Assembly: GCF_001517585.1 (NCBI RefSeq)
Contig: NZ_FBYC01000004.1
Location: 868,001 to 932,000 of the forward strand
Length of the DNA: 64,000 nt
Direction of reading: 5' to 3'
From: Roseibaca calidilacus
GTDB lineage: Bacteria; Pseudomonadota; Alphaproteobacteria; Rhodobacterales; Rhodobacteraceae
The notes beneath the pieces were generated by a model. The model searched no databases, had not been told where the DNA came from, and was given only the letters and a program-made list of their open reading frames with translations. A program made the translations under genes and the position numbers. This document shows positions 34,297-43,107 of the stretch, in pieces (positions within the stretch are counted from its first letter, which is position 1; each line of letters begins with the position of its first letter).

Positions 34297-35526
34297 ATGA
34301 CACGGGTTAGCAGTTTCATTCTGGGCGGGCTTTTGCTGGTCTTGGCCTTGGGCGGTGGCGGCGCATGGGCGCAAGGCGCGGTTCAGGCCCGGGTTGATCC
34401 GGCGCAAAGCACGCTTTCGGCATCTGGGGATGCGGTGGCGCTGCGCTTGTCGCTGAGCCAGCCGGTTCCCTACCGCGTGCGCCTGTTGCCCAATCCGCCG
34501 CGCGTGGTGATGGAGTTCAACACGCTGGATTGGCAGGGGCTGGACTGGCCAAAGGTCGCGGGGCTGCGCGACTGGCGCTACGGCCATCGGGGCGACGGTT
34601 GGGCGCGGATGGTGCTGGACCTTGGCTTTCCAATGCTGCCCGATGTTGTCGCCCAGAGTGTTGACGCGCAAACCGGTCGCGCAGAGGTCAAGGTCACGCT
34701 GCGCCGTGCCGCCCTTGAAGCGTTCGAGGCCCGAGCCACGAATGAAGCAGATTTCGTTGCCCGCTATTCCGACCATTTGCTGCACGCGTCAGCACCTGCG
34801 GCCACGCCATCTGACACTGCCCGACCTTTGCGCGTCATGCTGGACCCCGGCCATGGCGGGCTGGACCCCGGCGCGGTGCGCGACGATCAGTCAGAAGCGG
34901 CGCTTGTTCTGGCCTTCGCGCAAACGCTGCGCGCCGAATTGGCGCGGCGCGGCGGGTTCGAGGTGCATATGACACGCGATGCGGATGTGTTCGTCTCGCT
35001 CGATCAGCGGTTGCGCGCGGCGCGCGAGGTGCAGGCAGACCTGTTCTTGTCGCTGCATGCCGATGCGCTGCCCGAAGGGCTGGCCAGCGGGGCCGCGGTT
35101 TATACCTTGTCAGAGGATGCCAGCGACCAGACCGCCGAAATTCTGTCCACCCGCCACGCGCGCGACGACCTGCTGGCTGGCGTTGATTTGTCGCGCAACA
35201 CGGATGAAATCGCCTCGGTGTTGATGTCGGTCGCGTGGCAGGACACAAAGCTGCGCAACGCGGCGCTGGCGCAGGCGCTGGCCGAAGGCATTGGCGCGGC
35301 CGGTTTGCGGCTACACCGCCGCCCGGTGCAATCGGGGGCGTTTTCGGTGCTGCGCGCACCGGATATGCCATCGGCGCTGCTGGAGCTGGGCTTCATGTCC
35401 AGCCCGCGCGATATGGCCCGGCTGCAAGACCCGCAATGGCGTGACGTGATGGCGCGCGCCGTGGCCGATGCGCTAGAGCACTGGCACAGCGCCGACCGCG
35501 CGCGCCGCGCGGCCTTGCACCGCTAG
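34297..35526 (+). CDS. N-acetylmuramoyl-L-alanine amidase, AmiC-like
   Basis: A 409-residue exported enzyme. The signal peptide (FILGGLLLVLALGGGGAWA) is followed by an AMIN-like domain (residues about 30-150) that targets septal peptidoglycan, then the Amidase_3 zinc domain (residues about 180-400). Zinc-ligand motifs are LDPGHGGLDPGA with the histidine, FLSLHADA, and ALLELGFMSSPRD with the catalytic glutamate. It splits daughter-cell peptidoglycan by cleaving the amide between MurNAc and L-Ala. It is followed by PBP1A, so synthesis and splitting of peptidoglycan are neighbours. Confidence 0.92.
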   Translation: MTRVSSFILGGLLLVLALGGGGAWAQGAVQARVDPAQSTLSASGDAVALRLSLSQPVPYRVRLLPNPPRVVMEFNTLDWQGLDWPKVAGLRDWRYGHRGDGWARMVLDLGFPMLPDVVAQSVDAQTGRAEVKVTLRRAALEAFEARATNEADFVARYSDHLLHASAPAATPSDTARPLRVMLDPGHGGLDPGAVRDDQSEAALVLAFAQTLRAELARRGGFEVHMTRDADVFVSLDQRLRAAREVQADLFLSLHADALPEGLASGAAVYTLSEDASDQTAEILSTRHARDDLLAGVDLSRNTDEIASVLMSVAWQDTKLRNAALAQALAEGIGAAGLRLHRRPVQSGAFSVLRAPDMPSALLELGFMSSPRDMARLQDPQWRDVMARAVADALEHWHSADRARRAALHR

Positions 35527-35658
35527 GCGCGACCAAGGACATGTCTGCCCCAGCAGCACCGGCAATCGGCAAAGTCGCGCGCATATGTGACCCATCGGCT
35601 TTTGACCTTGCCCCCCCGCACTTGTATAAGCGGCGCATCAGGTCAAAAGGTGGTATCG

Positions 35659-38187
35659 GTGCTGCGCGCGATTTTTTCTTTCTTCGGCGGAATTTTCAGT
35701 TTTCTGATTACCGGAATGCTGGCCGCTGCCCTGCTGATTGCAGGCGTGTTCTGGCATTATGCCCAAGACCTTCCCAGCCATGAACAATTGGCCAATTATG
35801 CGCCCCCATCTATTAGCCGCATCTATTCGGGCGAGGGGCGGTTGATTGACGAATTCGCGCAGGAACGCCGCCTGTTCACCCCGGTCGAGGATATTCCCGA
35901 TCTGATCAAACAGGCCTTCATTTCTGCCGAGGACCGCAATTTCTATGTTCATGGCGGCTTTGATCTGCGCGCCATCGGGGCGGCGGCCTACCAAGCGGTG
36001 CAGTCGCGCGGGCGCAACGTGCGCGGGGCGTCCACCATCACCCAGCAGGTGATGAAGAACTTCCTTCTGTCGGGCGACCGCACCGGCGAGCGCAAGATCA
36101 AGGAATTGATCCTTGCCAGCCGGGTCGAAACCACGTTGACGAAAGACGAAATTCTGGAACTGTATCTGAACGAGATTTTTCTGGGTCAGAACAGCTATGG
36201 TGTAACCGCCGCCGCGCAGACCTATTTCAACAAGACGCTGGATGAAATTACGGTCGAAGAAGCGGCATTTCTGGCCGCGCTGCCGCAAGCGCCTTCGAAT
36301 TACCACCCGGTGCGCAATTACGACCGCGTCGTAGCGCGGCGGGATTATGTTTTGGGAGAGATGCTGCGCAACGGTTATATCGACCGTGCCACGCATGACC
36401 GCGCAAAAGATTTGCCGCTGCGCACCGTGCAATCTGGTGATTTTCCCAGCCCGCGCGATGCTATGCCGCCGCGCGACTACTTTACCGATGAGGTGCGCCG
36501 CCAACTGTCCGACAGCTTTGGCGAAGACGAATTCTTTGGCGGCGGTCTAAGCATCCGCGCCACCGTTGATCCGGAAATGCAGGACAAGGCCGCCATTGCG
36601 CTGCAACGCGCGCTGGAAGATTACGACCGCAGCTTGGGCGAATTGCGCACCACGGGCGAAACCATCCCGGCAGAGTTGCTGGGCCGCGAAGAAGATTGGC
36701 GCGCGGCCTTGGCAGAGCTGAGCCTTGCACGCGATATCAGGCTTGGCAATCGCTGGCACCCTGCCGTTGTGCTGGAAGTCAGCCCCGACCGCGCGCGGCT
36801 GGGCATTGAAGGTGTCCCGAGCGATCGCAACGCGCCGCATGTGGTGGACCGCCCCGATATTGATTGGGCGCGCGGGTCATTGTCGGACAACCTGAATGTG
36901 GGCGATGTGGTTTATGTGCGCGCCATCACCTCTGACGAGGATGGCAGCTTTCTGCGTTGGTCGCTGCGCCAAGTCCCCGAGATTCAGGGCGGGTTCATGG
37001 CGATGGATGTCAATAATGGCCGCGTGATTGCCATGCAGGGCGGGTTTTCCTACCAGCAATCGGTGTTCAACCGCGCCACGCAGGCCCAGCGCCAGCCGGG
37101 ATCGGCCTTCAAGCCCTTTGTCTATGCCGCGGCGCTGGATAGCGGCTTCACGCCCGCGACCATCGTCATCGACGCGCCAATCGAGATTGACACGCCGCAA
37201 GGCCTGTGGCGGCCCACCAATGCCTCGAACCAGTTCTATGGCCCGACGCCGGTGCGAACCGGCATTGAACGCTCGCGCAACCTGATGACCATCCGGCTTG
37301 CGCAGGAAATCGGTATGGATGTCGTGGGCGGCTATGCCGAGCGTTTCGGAGTGTATGACCGGGCACAGACCTTTCTGGCCAATGCCCTTGGCAGTCAGGA
37401 AACCACGTTGTTTCGGATGGTTGCGGCCTATGCCATGTTCGCCAATGGCGGCGAGCGGGTTGAACCCACCTTGGTTGACCGTGTCCAAGACCGTTACGGG
37501 CGCACCATCTACCGCCATGACCAGCGCGAATGCGTGGATTGCAGCGAAGCGTCGCTGGCGCAGGGCCGCAAACCCTGGATCAGTTCGACCCGCGCGCGGG
37601 TGATGGACGAGGTGACGGCCTATCAGCTAACCTCTATGATGGAAGGCGTGGTGCAGCGTGGCACCGCGGCCAATACCATCAACCTGCCGGTCCCGACCGC
37701 GGGCAAGACCGGCACCACCAATGACGCGCGTGATGTGTGGTTCGTGGGGTATACGTCTAACATCGTGGCCGGGTGCTATCTGGGCTATGACCAGCCCAAG
37801 CCGTTGGGGCGTGGGGCAGGGGGCGGCAGCATGTGCGGCCCGGTCTTTAACGAATTCATGCAGCACGCCATCGAGAAATATGGCGGTGGGCGCTTCCGCG
37901 TGCCCGATAACGGGTATTTTCTGAAAATCGACCGGGTGACGGGCGCGCGCTTGCCCGATGATGCCAGCGGCTCGAACGTGGTGGCCGAATTCTTCCGCGA
38001 GGGCGAAGAGCCGATCTTCGGCTTGGCCGCGATCATTGACGGCGGCTTTGCCATGGGGGGCGACCTGCCCATGTTCGAGCCCGGCGAGCAATATGATGCG
38101 CTGGAACGCGAGGATGCCGGGCGCGGCACGCCGCCGCCACCGCCGGGGGCCAGTTTCGGCACGGTCACCACGGGCGGGCTGTATTAG
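35659..38187 (+). CDS. mrcA: Penicillin-binding protein 1A (bifunctional glycosyltransferase/transpeptidase)
   Basis: PBP1A polymerises and crosslinks peptidoglycan. A membrane anchor at residues about 5-35 precedes the glycosyltransferase domain (AFISAEDRNFYVHGG with the catalytic glutamate; GASTITQQVMKN) and the transpeptidase domain (RQPGSAFKPFVYAAALD with SxxK; GKTGTTNDARD with KTG). The start is best taken as the GTG at 35659, giving 842 residues with MLRAIFSFFGG at the N-terminus; a GTG at 35650 is also possible, and longer frames lack support. It follows the amidase by 132 bp. Confidence 0.95.
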   Translation: MLRAIFSFFGGIFSFLITGMLAAALLIAGVFWHYAQDLPSHEQLANYAPPSISRIYSGEGRLIDEFAQERRLFTPVEDIPDLIKQAFISAEDRNFYVHGGFDLRAIGAAAYQAVQSRGRNVRGASTITQQVMKNFLLSGDRTGERKIKELILASRVETTLTKDEILELYLNEIFLGQNSYGVTAAAQTYFNKTLDEITVEEAAFLAALPQAPSNYHPVRNYDRVVARRDYVLGEMLRNGYIDRATHDRAKDLPLRTVQSGDFPSPRDAMPPRDYFTDEVRRQLSDSFGEDEFFGGGLSIRATVDPEMQDKAAIALQRALEDYDRSLGELRTTGETIPAELLGREEDWRAALAELSLARDIRLGNRWHPAVVLEVSPDRARLGIEGVPSDRNAPHVVDRPDIDWARGSLSDNLNVGDVVYVRAITSDEDGSFLRWSLRQVPEIQGGFMAMDVNNGRVIAMQGGFSYQQSVFNRATQAQRQPGSAFKPFVYAAALDSGFTPATIVIDAPIEIDTPQGLWRPTNASNQFYGPTPVRTGIERSRNLMTIRLAQEIGMDVVGGYAERFGVYDRAQTFLANALGSQETTLFRMVAAYAMFANGGERVEPTLVDRVQDRYGRTIYRHDQRECVDCSEASLAQGRKPWISSTRARVMDEVTAYQLTSMMEGVVQRGTAANTINLPVPTAGKTGTTNDARDVWFVGYTSNIVAGCYLGYDQPKPLGRGAGGGSMCGPVFNEFMQHAIEKYGGGRFRVPDNGYFLKIDRVTGARLPDDASGSNVVAEFFREGEEPIFGLAAIIDGGFAMGGDLPMFEPGEQYDALEREDAGRGTPPPPPGASFGTVTTGGLY

Positions 38188-38265
38188 CGCCGCACTTGCC
38201 CCGCCCGGAACGGCAAGCTATGCACCGGGCTCAACACACATTCCCTTTGAAGATGGACCGTCGCA

Positions 38266-39393
38266 ATGCGCTCTGAAACGCTTGGCCTGATCGAGCAGAT
38301 CCGCAAATCCCTGACCCTGTTGGGACAGCGCATGGATATCGAAACCGCCCCGCACCGGCTGGAAGAATTCGACGCCATGACCGAAGACCCAGAGTTGTGG
38401 AACGATCCCGCCCGCGCCCAAGCGCTGATGCGTGACCGCCGGATGCTGTCGGATGCGCTGGAAACCTACCGCTCGATCGCGCAGGAATTGGAAGACCAGA
38501 TCGGCCTGATCGAACTGGGCGAGGCCGAGGGCGACGCCGATGTGGTGGCCGAGGCCGAGGAAGAATTGCGCAAGCTGGCCAAATCCGCAGGCGAAAAGGA
38601 ACTGGAAGCCCTGCTGAACGGCGAGGCTGACAGCAACGACACTTTCCTAGAGATCAATGCCGGCGCAGGCGGCACGGAAAGCTGTGACTGGGCGTCGATG
38701 CTGGCGCGCATGTATGTGCGTTGGGCCGAGAAGAAAGGCTACACGGTCGAATTGATGTCCGAAAGCGCGGGCGAGGAAGCGGGCATCCGCTCTGTCGCCT
38801 ATAAGATCAGCGGTCATAACGCCTATGGCTGGCTGAAATCGGAATCGGGCGTGCACCGCTTGGTGCGCATTTCGCCTTATGACAGTTCCGCCCGGCGGCA
38901 TACATCCTTCAGTTCTGTCTGGGTTTACCCGGTCGTGGACGACAATATCGAGATCGAGATCAACCCATCCGATATTCGCATCGACACTTACCGCTCTTCC
39001 GGGGCGGGTGGTCAGCACGTCAACACCACCGATTCTGCGGTCCGCATCACGCATATCCCGACCGGCATTGTCACCACCTCTAGCCAGAAATCGCAGCACC
39101 AGAACCGCGAAATCGCGATGAATGCGCTGAAATCACGGTTGTATGAAATGGAATTGCGCAAGCGCACCGAAGCGATTGAGGCCGCGCACGATGCCAAGGG
39201 CGATGCCGGCTGGGGCAACCAGATCCGGTCCTATGTTCTGCACCCCTACCAGATGGTCAAAGACCTGCGCACGGGGCATGAAACATCCGACAGCCAAGGC
39301 GTGCTGGATGGGGCGCTGGATGGGTTCATGGGCGCGACGCTGGCCATGGACGTGTCGGGCAAATCGCGTGCAGAGGCCAACGCAACCGATTGA
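38266..39393 (+). CDS. prfB: Peptide chain release factor 2
   Basis: RF2 recognises UGA and UAA. It has the peptidyl-tRNA hydrolysis loop [14 protein letters not shown] with the conserved GGQ, and [13 protein letters not shown], where the anticodon-like tripeptide is SPY as often seen in alphaproteobacteria (SPF in enterobacteria). The length of 375 residues is normal. The reading frame is uninterrupted from the ATG, so the programmed +1 frameshift that autoregulates E. coli prfB is absent. It follows PBP1A by 78 bp. Confidence 0.96.
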   Translation: MRSETLGLIEQIRKSLTLLGQRMDIETAPHRLEEFDAMTEDPELWNDPARAQALMRDRRMLSDALETYRSIAQELEDQIGLIELGEAEGDADVVAEAEEELRKLAKSAGEKELEALLNGEADSNDTFLEINAGAGGTESCDWASMLARMYVRWAEKKGYTVELMSESAGEEAGIRSVAYKISGHNAYGWLKSESGVHRLVRISPYDSSARRHTSFSSVWVYPVVDDNIEIEINPSDIRIDTYRSSGAGGQHVNTTDSAVRITHIPTGIVTTSSQKSQHQNREIAMNALKSRLYEMELRKRTEAIEAAHDAKGDAGWGNQIRSYVLHPYQMVKDLRTGHETSDSQGVLDGALDGFMGATLAMDVSGKSRAEANATD

Positions 39394-39444
39394 CGGACAA
39401 ATTGTCGCAGCTATCATTGTGCTTTCTTTATCAGGGAGAGTGCC

Positions 39445-40215
39445 ATGACGACGACAGAGTTATCCAACACGTCCCAACGCCCTGCGGTGTCCACGATTGG
39501 CACCGATGACCTTCGCGCGGCCCTTGCCGCCGGATGGGCCGATTTCAAACGTGCCCCTGCCTTTGGGCTGTTTTTCGCGCTGGTGTATGTCGCGGGCGGG
39601 TTGGCGCTGTGGTTTGGCCTTGGTGCCATGGGCCAGCCCGTTTGGTTCGTGCCGATTGCCGCAGGCTTTCCGCTATTCGCGCCCTTCGCCGCGATTGGGT
39701 TGTACGAGGTCAGCCGCCGACTGGAACGCGGCGAGCCGCTGTCATGGCCTCCGGTGTTAAGCGCGCTGCGCGGGCGGGGCGACGGGCAACTGGCGCTAAT
39801 GGCGGTCGGTGTGCTGATTGTGTTCGGCTTCTGGATTATCCTTGCGCGCGGGGTGTTTGCCATTTTCATGGCCCGCAGCGGCATCGGCTTTGACAGTCTT
39901 GGCCTGCTGGCCAGCGCCGAAGGCGTGTTCATGCTGCTGGTCGGCAGCGCCATCGGTGCGGCCGTAGCGCTGGCGCTGTTCGCAGTCACTGTCATTTCCT
40001 TGCCCATGCTGCTGGACCGCGAGGTCGATTTCGTGACAGCCATGATAACCTCTGTCGAAACCGTGCAGCGCAACCCGCGGGTTATGCTGACATGGGCCGC
40101 CATCATTGCGGGGTTGTTGTTTGCAGCCATGATCCCGGCCTTCTTGGGGCTGTTCGTGGTGCTGCCGGTGCTGGGCCATGCGACATGGCATCTATACCGG
40201 CGCAGCGTTGGCTAA
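39445..40215 (+). CDS. DUF2189 membrane protein, copy 1
   Basis: A 256-residue integral membrane protein with about six hydrophobic segments. It matches the DUF2189 layout: an N-terminal soluble stretch ending AGWADFKRAPAFGLFFALVY, a paired arginine loop GLYEVSRRLERGEPLSW, and a C-terminal LLDREVDFVTAMITSVETV. The function of this family is unknown. A nearly parallel copy follows at 40306, so this is a tandem duplication. The ATG has a CAGGGAGAG ribosome-binding site. Confidence 0.82.
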   Translation: MTTTELSNTSQRPAVSTIGTDDLRAALAAGWADFKRAPAFGLFFALVYVAGGLALWFGLGAMGQPVWFVPIAAGFPLFAPFAAIGLYEVSRRLERGEPLSWPPVLSALRGRGDGQLALMAVGVLIVFGFWIILARGVFAIFMARSGIGFDSLGLLASAEGVFMLLVGSAIGAAVALALFAVTVISLPMLLDREVDFVTAMITSVETVQRNPRVMLTWAAIIAGLLFAAMIPAFLGLFVVLPVLGHATWHLYRRSVG

Positions 40216-40221
40216 GCAGGC

Positions 40222-40252
40222 AGGGCAGGGCAGTGGTCCTGCCCTTTTATTT
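40222..40252 (+). terminator. Terminator between the two DUF2189 genes
   Basis: AGGGCAGG at 40222-40229 pairs perfectly with CCTGCCCT at 40238-40245 around an 8-nt loop, followed by TTTATTTG. It lies six nt past the first DUF2189 stop and so separates the two copies into largely independent transcripts. Confidence 0.75.
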
Positions 40253-40305
40253 GTCTTGCATGACAGATTGTCGCACCCCTATCCTTCCCAAAGGGAGGAC
40301 CAGCC

Positions 40306-41082
40306 ATGTCAGACAATATCAGCACCGTCGCGCCGCCATCCGTTATCCCCGAACCACGGGTGATTTCCACGCGCGACATTCCCGATCTGCTGCGCGCGGG
40401 CCTGCATGATTTCAAACGCGCGCCAGCCTTCGGCCTTGTGTTTTCAAGCGTCTATGTTCTGGGCGGCTTGGTGCTGTATGCGGTTTTCATGGCCTCGGGC
40501 CAAAGCTGGTGGTTCATTCCGGTCGCGGTCGGCTTTCCGCTTTTGGCGCCCTTTGCCGCAACTGGGCTATACGATGTCAGCCGCAGGCTGGAAGCGGGCG
40601 TGGCGCTGGATTGGTCGGCCATTCTTGGTTGCGTCTTTGCGCAAAAGGACCGGCAGGTGCCGTCCATGGCCATGGTCATCATGCTGGCCTTCATGTTCTG
40701 GGTTTTTGTCGCGCATACGACCTTTGCGCTCTTCTTTGGCCTGCAACCCATAACCAGTTCGACCGCTGACATGCTGCTCAGCAGCACCGGCCTGACCATG
40801 CTGGCGGTCGGGGGTATCATTGGCGGGGCAATGGCGGCGGTCATGTTTGCCCTGACCGTGGTCAGCCTGCCGCTTTTGCTGGACCGCGAGGTGGATTTCA
40901 TCACCGCGATGATAACCTCTGTCCGAGTGGTCACGCTGAACCCCGTGCCAATGGCGCTTTGGGCACTGACGATCGCGGCCCTGTTATTTGTCGCAATGCT
41001 GCCGGCGTTTCTGGGCCTGTTTCTGGTCTTGCCGGTGCTGGGCCATGCGTCTTGGCACCTGTATCGGCGCGTTTTACCCTAA
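40306..41082 (+). CDS. DUF2189 membrane protein, copy 2
   Basis: A 258-residue membrane protein with the same architecture as copy 1: GLHDFKRAPAFGLVFSSVYV, GLYDVSRRLEAGVALDW and LLDREVDFITAMITSVRVV line up with it along the whole length. The N-terminal soluble tail (residues 1-30) is divergent. The ATG has a GGGAGGACCAGCC ribosome-binding site. The function is unknown; both copies probably arose from one gene. A long AT-rich gap separates it from the Hint gene. Confidence 0.82.
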   Translation: MSDNISTVAPPSVIPEPRVISTRDIPDLLRAGLHDFKRAPAFGLVFSSVYVLGGLVLYAVFMASGQSWWFIPVAVGFPLLAPFAATGLYDVSRRLEAGVALDWSAILGCVFAQKDRQVPSMAMVIMLAFMFWVFVAHTTFALFFGLQPITSSTADMLLSSTGLTMLAVGGIIGGAMAAVMFALTVVSLPLLLDREVDFITAMITSVRVVTLNPVPMALWALTIAALLFVAMLPAFLGLFLVLPVLGHASWHLYRRVLP

Positions 41083-41203
41083 AAAAACGTCAGCGTTTCA
41101 AGAACATTCCGCCGACACCAGCGCGATTGCCCCTGTTTTTGCGACGAATATTCGAATTTTTCGCGCAGAAATCGGTGCGCGGACTTATTTTTGTCGTTTT
41201 TTG

Positions 41204-41232
41204 TTGGCAGCGTGAAGGTCGAATATGTTAAT
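41204..41232 (+). promoter_or_regulatory. Candidate promoter of the Hint-domain gene
   Basis: TTGGCA at 41204-41209 (five of six consensus bases) and GTTAAT at 41227-41232 (four of six) are 17 bp apart. A start near 41239 would leave an 87-nt leader. The surrounding gap (41083-41325) is markedly AT-richer than the genes and contains the palindrome CGAATATTCG at 41145-41154, a possible regulatory site. Confidence 0.45.
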
Positions 41233-41325
41233 GAACCCGGTGTGTGTGGAAAGGGTGGTTAAGGGTGCGTTTCCGCGCGTCTTGCGCGCCGCTGCGTCAC
41301 ACATGATCGTTTGTGAGGTGGGAAG

Positions 41326-42414
41326 ATGCCTGAAGTTGTTGCGAATGGTTTGATTTTGCTGGACGAGGGTGGTCAGGTGACCGCGGGTAGCTTCGGCGAA
41401 GTATACAGCTGTGGCTGCGACGACCCGACGCGCGAGCTGATGTCGGTTGAAGACAATGTTGTGTTTGATGTTCCGGACGGAACACCGGACGGCACCATTC
41501 CCTACGGGTCCGAGGTGGTGGTGGGCGGTGTTCCCTATGAACTCACCGAAGCTTATAGTATGTGGGGCGTTTACACGTTCATCGATGTCGATACCGGTGA
41601 CTTGGTCGAATACAGCGGGCAAACCATCGCGCTCACAATCACCGCTGCTGATGGCAGCACGCTGTCCTACATCCGCCCCAGTGATGATGTCATCCGCGAC
41701 CCCGACTTCCCATCGACGGGGTTTGCACTTCGGTCAATTGAAGTTGCGTCTGACCCCTTCCTGTCGCCCGGTATCACATCGGGTGGGGCTGATGAGGTCA
41801 AGATTTCCCTTACAACTGACATAGAAATCAGCTGTTTCGTGGTTGGCGCGCTGGTCGATACCGACCAAGGGCCGAAGCCGGTCGAGCAAGTCATGATCGG
41901 CGACCATGTCCTGACCCGCGACAATGGCTATCGCGAGGTAAGGTGGATCGGGCACCATGCCCAGACGGCAGCGTCTTTCGCGGCACGCCCCGACCTTGCC
42001 GCCGTGCTGGTAGCCAAAGGGGCGCTTGGCGAAGGGCTGCCAGTGCGCGACATGCGCGTGTCGCCGTGGCACCGACTGTTGATCTGCGGTCAGCGGGCCG
42101 AACTGATGTTCGGCGAATACGAAGTGCTTGTGCCTGCGGTGCATCTGGTCGGCCAGCCGGGCATTACCCGTGAAACCACGCCGCAGACCTATGTCCATCT
42201 GATGTTCGACGAACACCAGATCATCCGCGCAGATGGCGCTTGGAGCGAAAGCTTCCAACCCGGCGCGAAAACCTTGGCCGGGATCGGGGCGGAGCAGCGC
42301 GCAGAGTTGCTGGCGCTGTTCCCGGAACTGGCCGAGAAAAGCGGGCAAGACAGCTATGTCTCTGCGCGTTTGTCGTTGAAGGAACACGAAGCGCGCGCGC
42401 TGCTTGCCGCCTGA
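41326..42414 (+). CDS. Hint-domain (Hint_2) protein
   Basis: Residues about 165-310 form a Hint module that begins at the cysteine of SCFVVGALVDTDQGPKPVEQ, continues with MIGDHVLTRDNGYREVRWIG, and includes the later VSPWHRLLICG and FDEHQIIRADG strands, the pattern of the Hint_2 family. In related proteins this module can cleave the chain before its first cysteine. The first 160 residues are acidic, beta-rich and without a recognised domain, and may be the passenger part. There is no signal peptide; such proteins are often secreted by type I systems. It has its own promoter-like region and terminator, so it is probably monocistronic. Confidence 0.82.
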   Translation: MPEVVANGLILLDEGGQVTAGSFGEVYSCGCDDPTRELMSVEDNVVFDVPDGTPDGTIPYGSEVVVGGVPYELTEAYSMWGVYTFIDVDTGDLVEYSGQTIALTITAADGSTLSYIRPSDDVIRDPDFPSTGFALRSIEVASDPFLSPGITSGGADEVKISLTTDIEISCFVVGALVDTDQGPKPVEQVMIGDHVLTRDNGYREVRWIGHHAQTAASFAARPDLAAVLVAKGALGEGLPVRDMRVSPWHRLLICGQRAELMFGEYEVLVPAVHLVGQPGITRETTPQTYVHLMFDEHQIIRADGAWSESFQPGAKTLAGIGAEQRAELLALFPELAEKSGQDSYVSARLSLKEHEARALLAA

Positions 42415-42448
42415 CACGCGCCATCTGGCAAATCTGCGTCGCACTTGC

Positions 42449-42477
42449 AAAACCCCGCCCTTCGGACGGGGTTTTTT
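42449..42477 (+). terminator. Terminator of the Hint-domain gene
   Basis: AAAACCCCG (42449-42457) pairs with CGGGGTTTT (42467-42475) around a TTCGG-type loop and is followed by further T, 34 nt past the Hint gene stop. The A-tract before and T-tract after the stem allow it to act in both directions. Confidence 0.88.
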
Positions 42478-42589
42478 GCTGTCCGCCTTATGGGGGAAAC
42501 CGGCCCAGCGGCGCAGTGTGTTTGCCTGAGGGGGTGGACACTTGCAAGATCGCAGGGCAATCTGCGCAAAACCCGCGAAGGAGTCCATC

Positions 42590-43030
42590 ATGCCTGCAAA
42601 AACCGAACGTGGCGCTCTTTTAACGCTGTTTGCGGTGGTCGGCTGTCTGTGGTTCGGACTGCACGCGGTTGAGTATGTCGCCGCGCGCTATGCGCCCCTA
42701 GCGGCCATGCTGCCGCTGCCCGATGGTTACGGTCTGGCCATGTTGCTGGAATCGGTCCCGGCATGGGCCTCTGGGGCGATTGGCGCAACCGTTTGGCTGG
42801 GGCTGCTCGGCTCGGTTCTGCTGTTGCTGCGTGACCGTGCCGCCGTATTGGTGTTGTCGGTCACGGTTCTGGCGGCGCTGGTGTCGCTGGTCTGGGGGGG
42901 CATGGCCATGATTGATGGTTTGGGCACCTTGGGCGGCGTTGACGTGGTGCAATTCACCGGGTCACTGGTTGCAGTGGCCGTGGGGTGCTGGCTGTTCGCC
43001 CGTGGGGCCAAACGGTCCGGCACGCTCTGA
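42590..43030 (+). CDS. Small membrane protein of unknown function
   Basis: A 146-residue protein with four hydrophobic segments at about residues 10-27, 52-82 (two), and 90-140. It opens MPAKTERGALLTLFAVVGCL and ends with a short basic tail RGAKRSGTL. The ATG at 42590 is preceded by an AAGGAG ribosome-binding site; an in-frame ATG at 42542 has none. No domain is recognised. It stands between the Hint-gene terminator and cysK. Confidence 0.7.
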   Translation: MPAKTERGALLTLFAVVGCLWFGLHAVEYVAARYAPLAAMLPLPDGYGLAMLLESVPAWASGAIGATVWLGLLGSVLLLLRDRAAVLVLSVTVLAALVSLVWGGMAMIDGLGTLGGVDVVQFTGSLVAVAVGCWLFARGAKRSGTL

Positions 43031-43059
43031 GCGCGCGCATTTTTCGCCTGTAACATCGC

Positions 43060-43080
43060 GCCGGGGTCCTTTGCCCCGGC
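43060..43080. other. GC hairpin in the cysK leader
   Basis: GCCGGGG at 43060-43066 pairs with CCCCGGC at 43074-43080 around a 7-nt loop, 27 nt before the cysK start and 29 nt after the preceding stop. There is no U-tract. It could be a weak terminator for the upstream gene or part of the cysK leader. Confidence 0.35.
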
Positions 43081-43107
43081 CAATTCCATTTCAAGTTGGA
43101 GCAAGCC

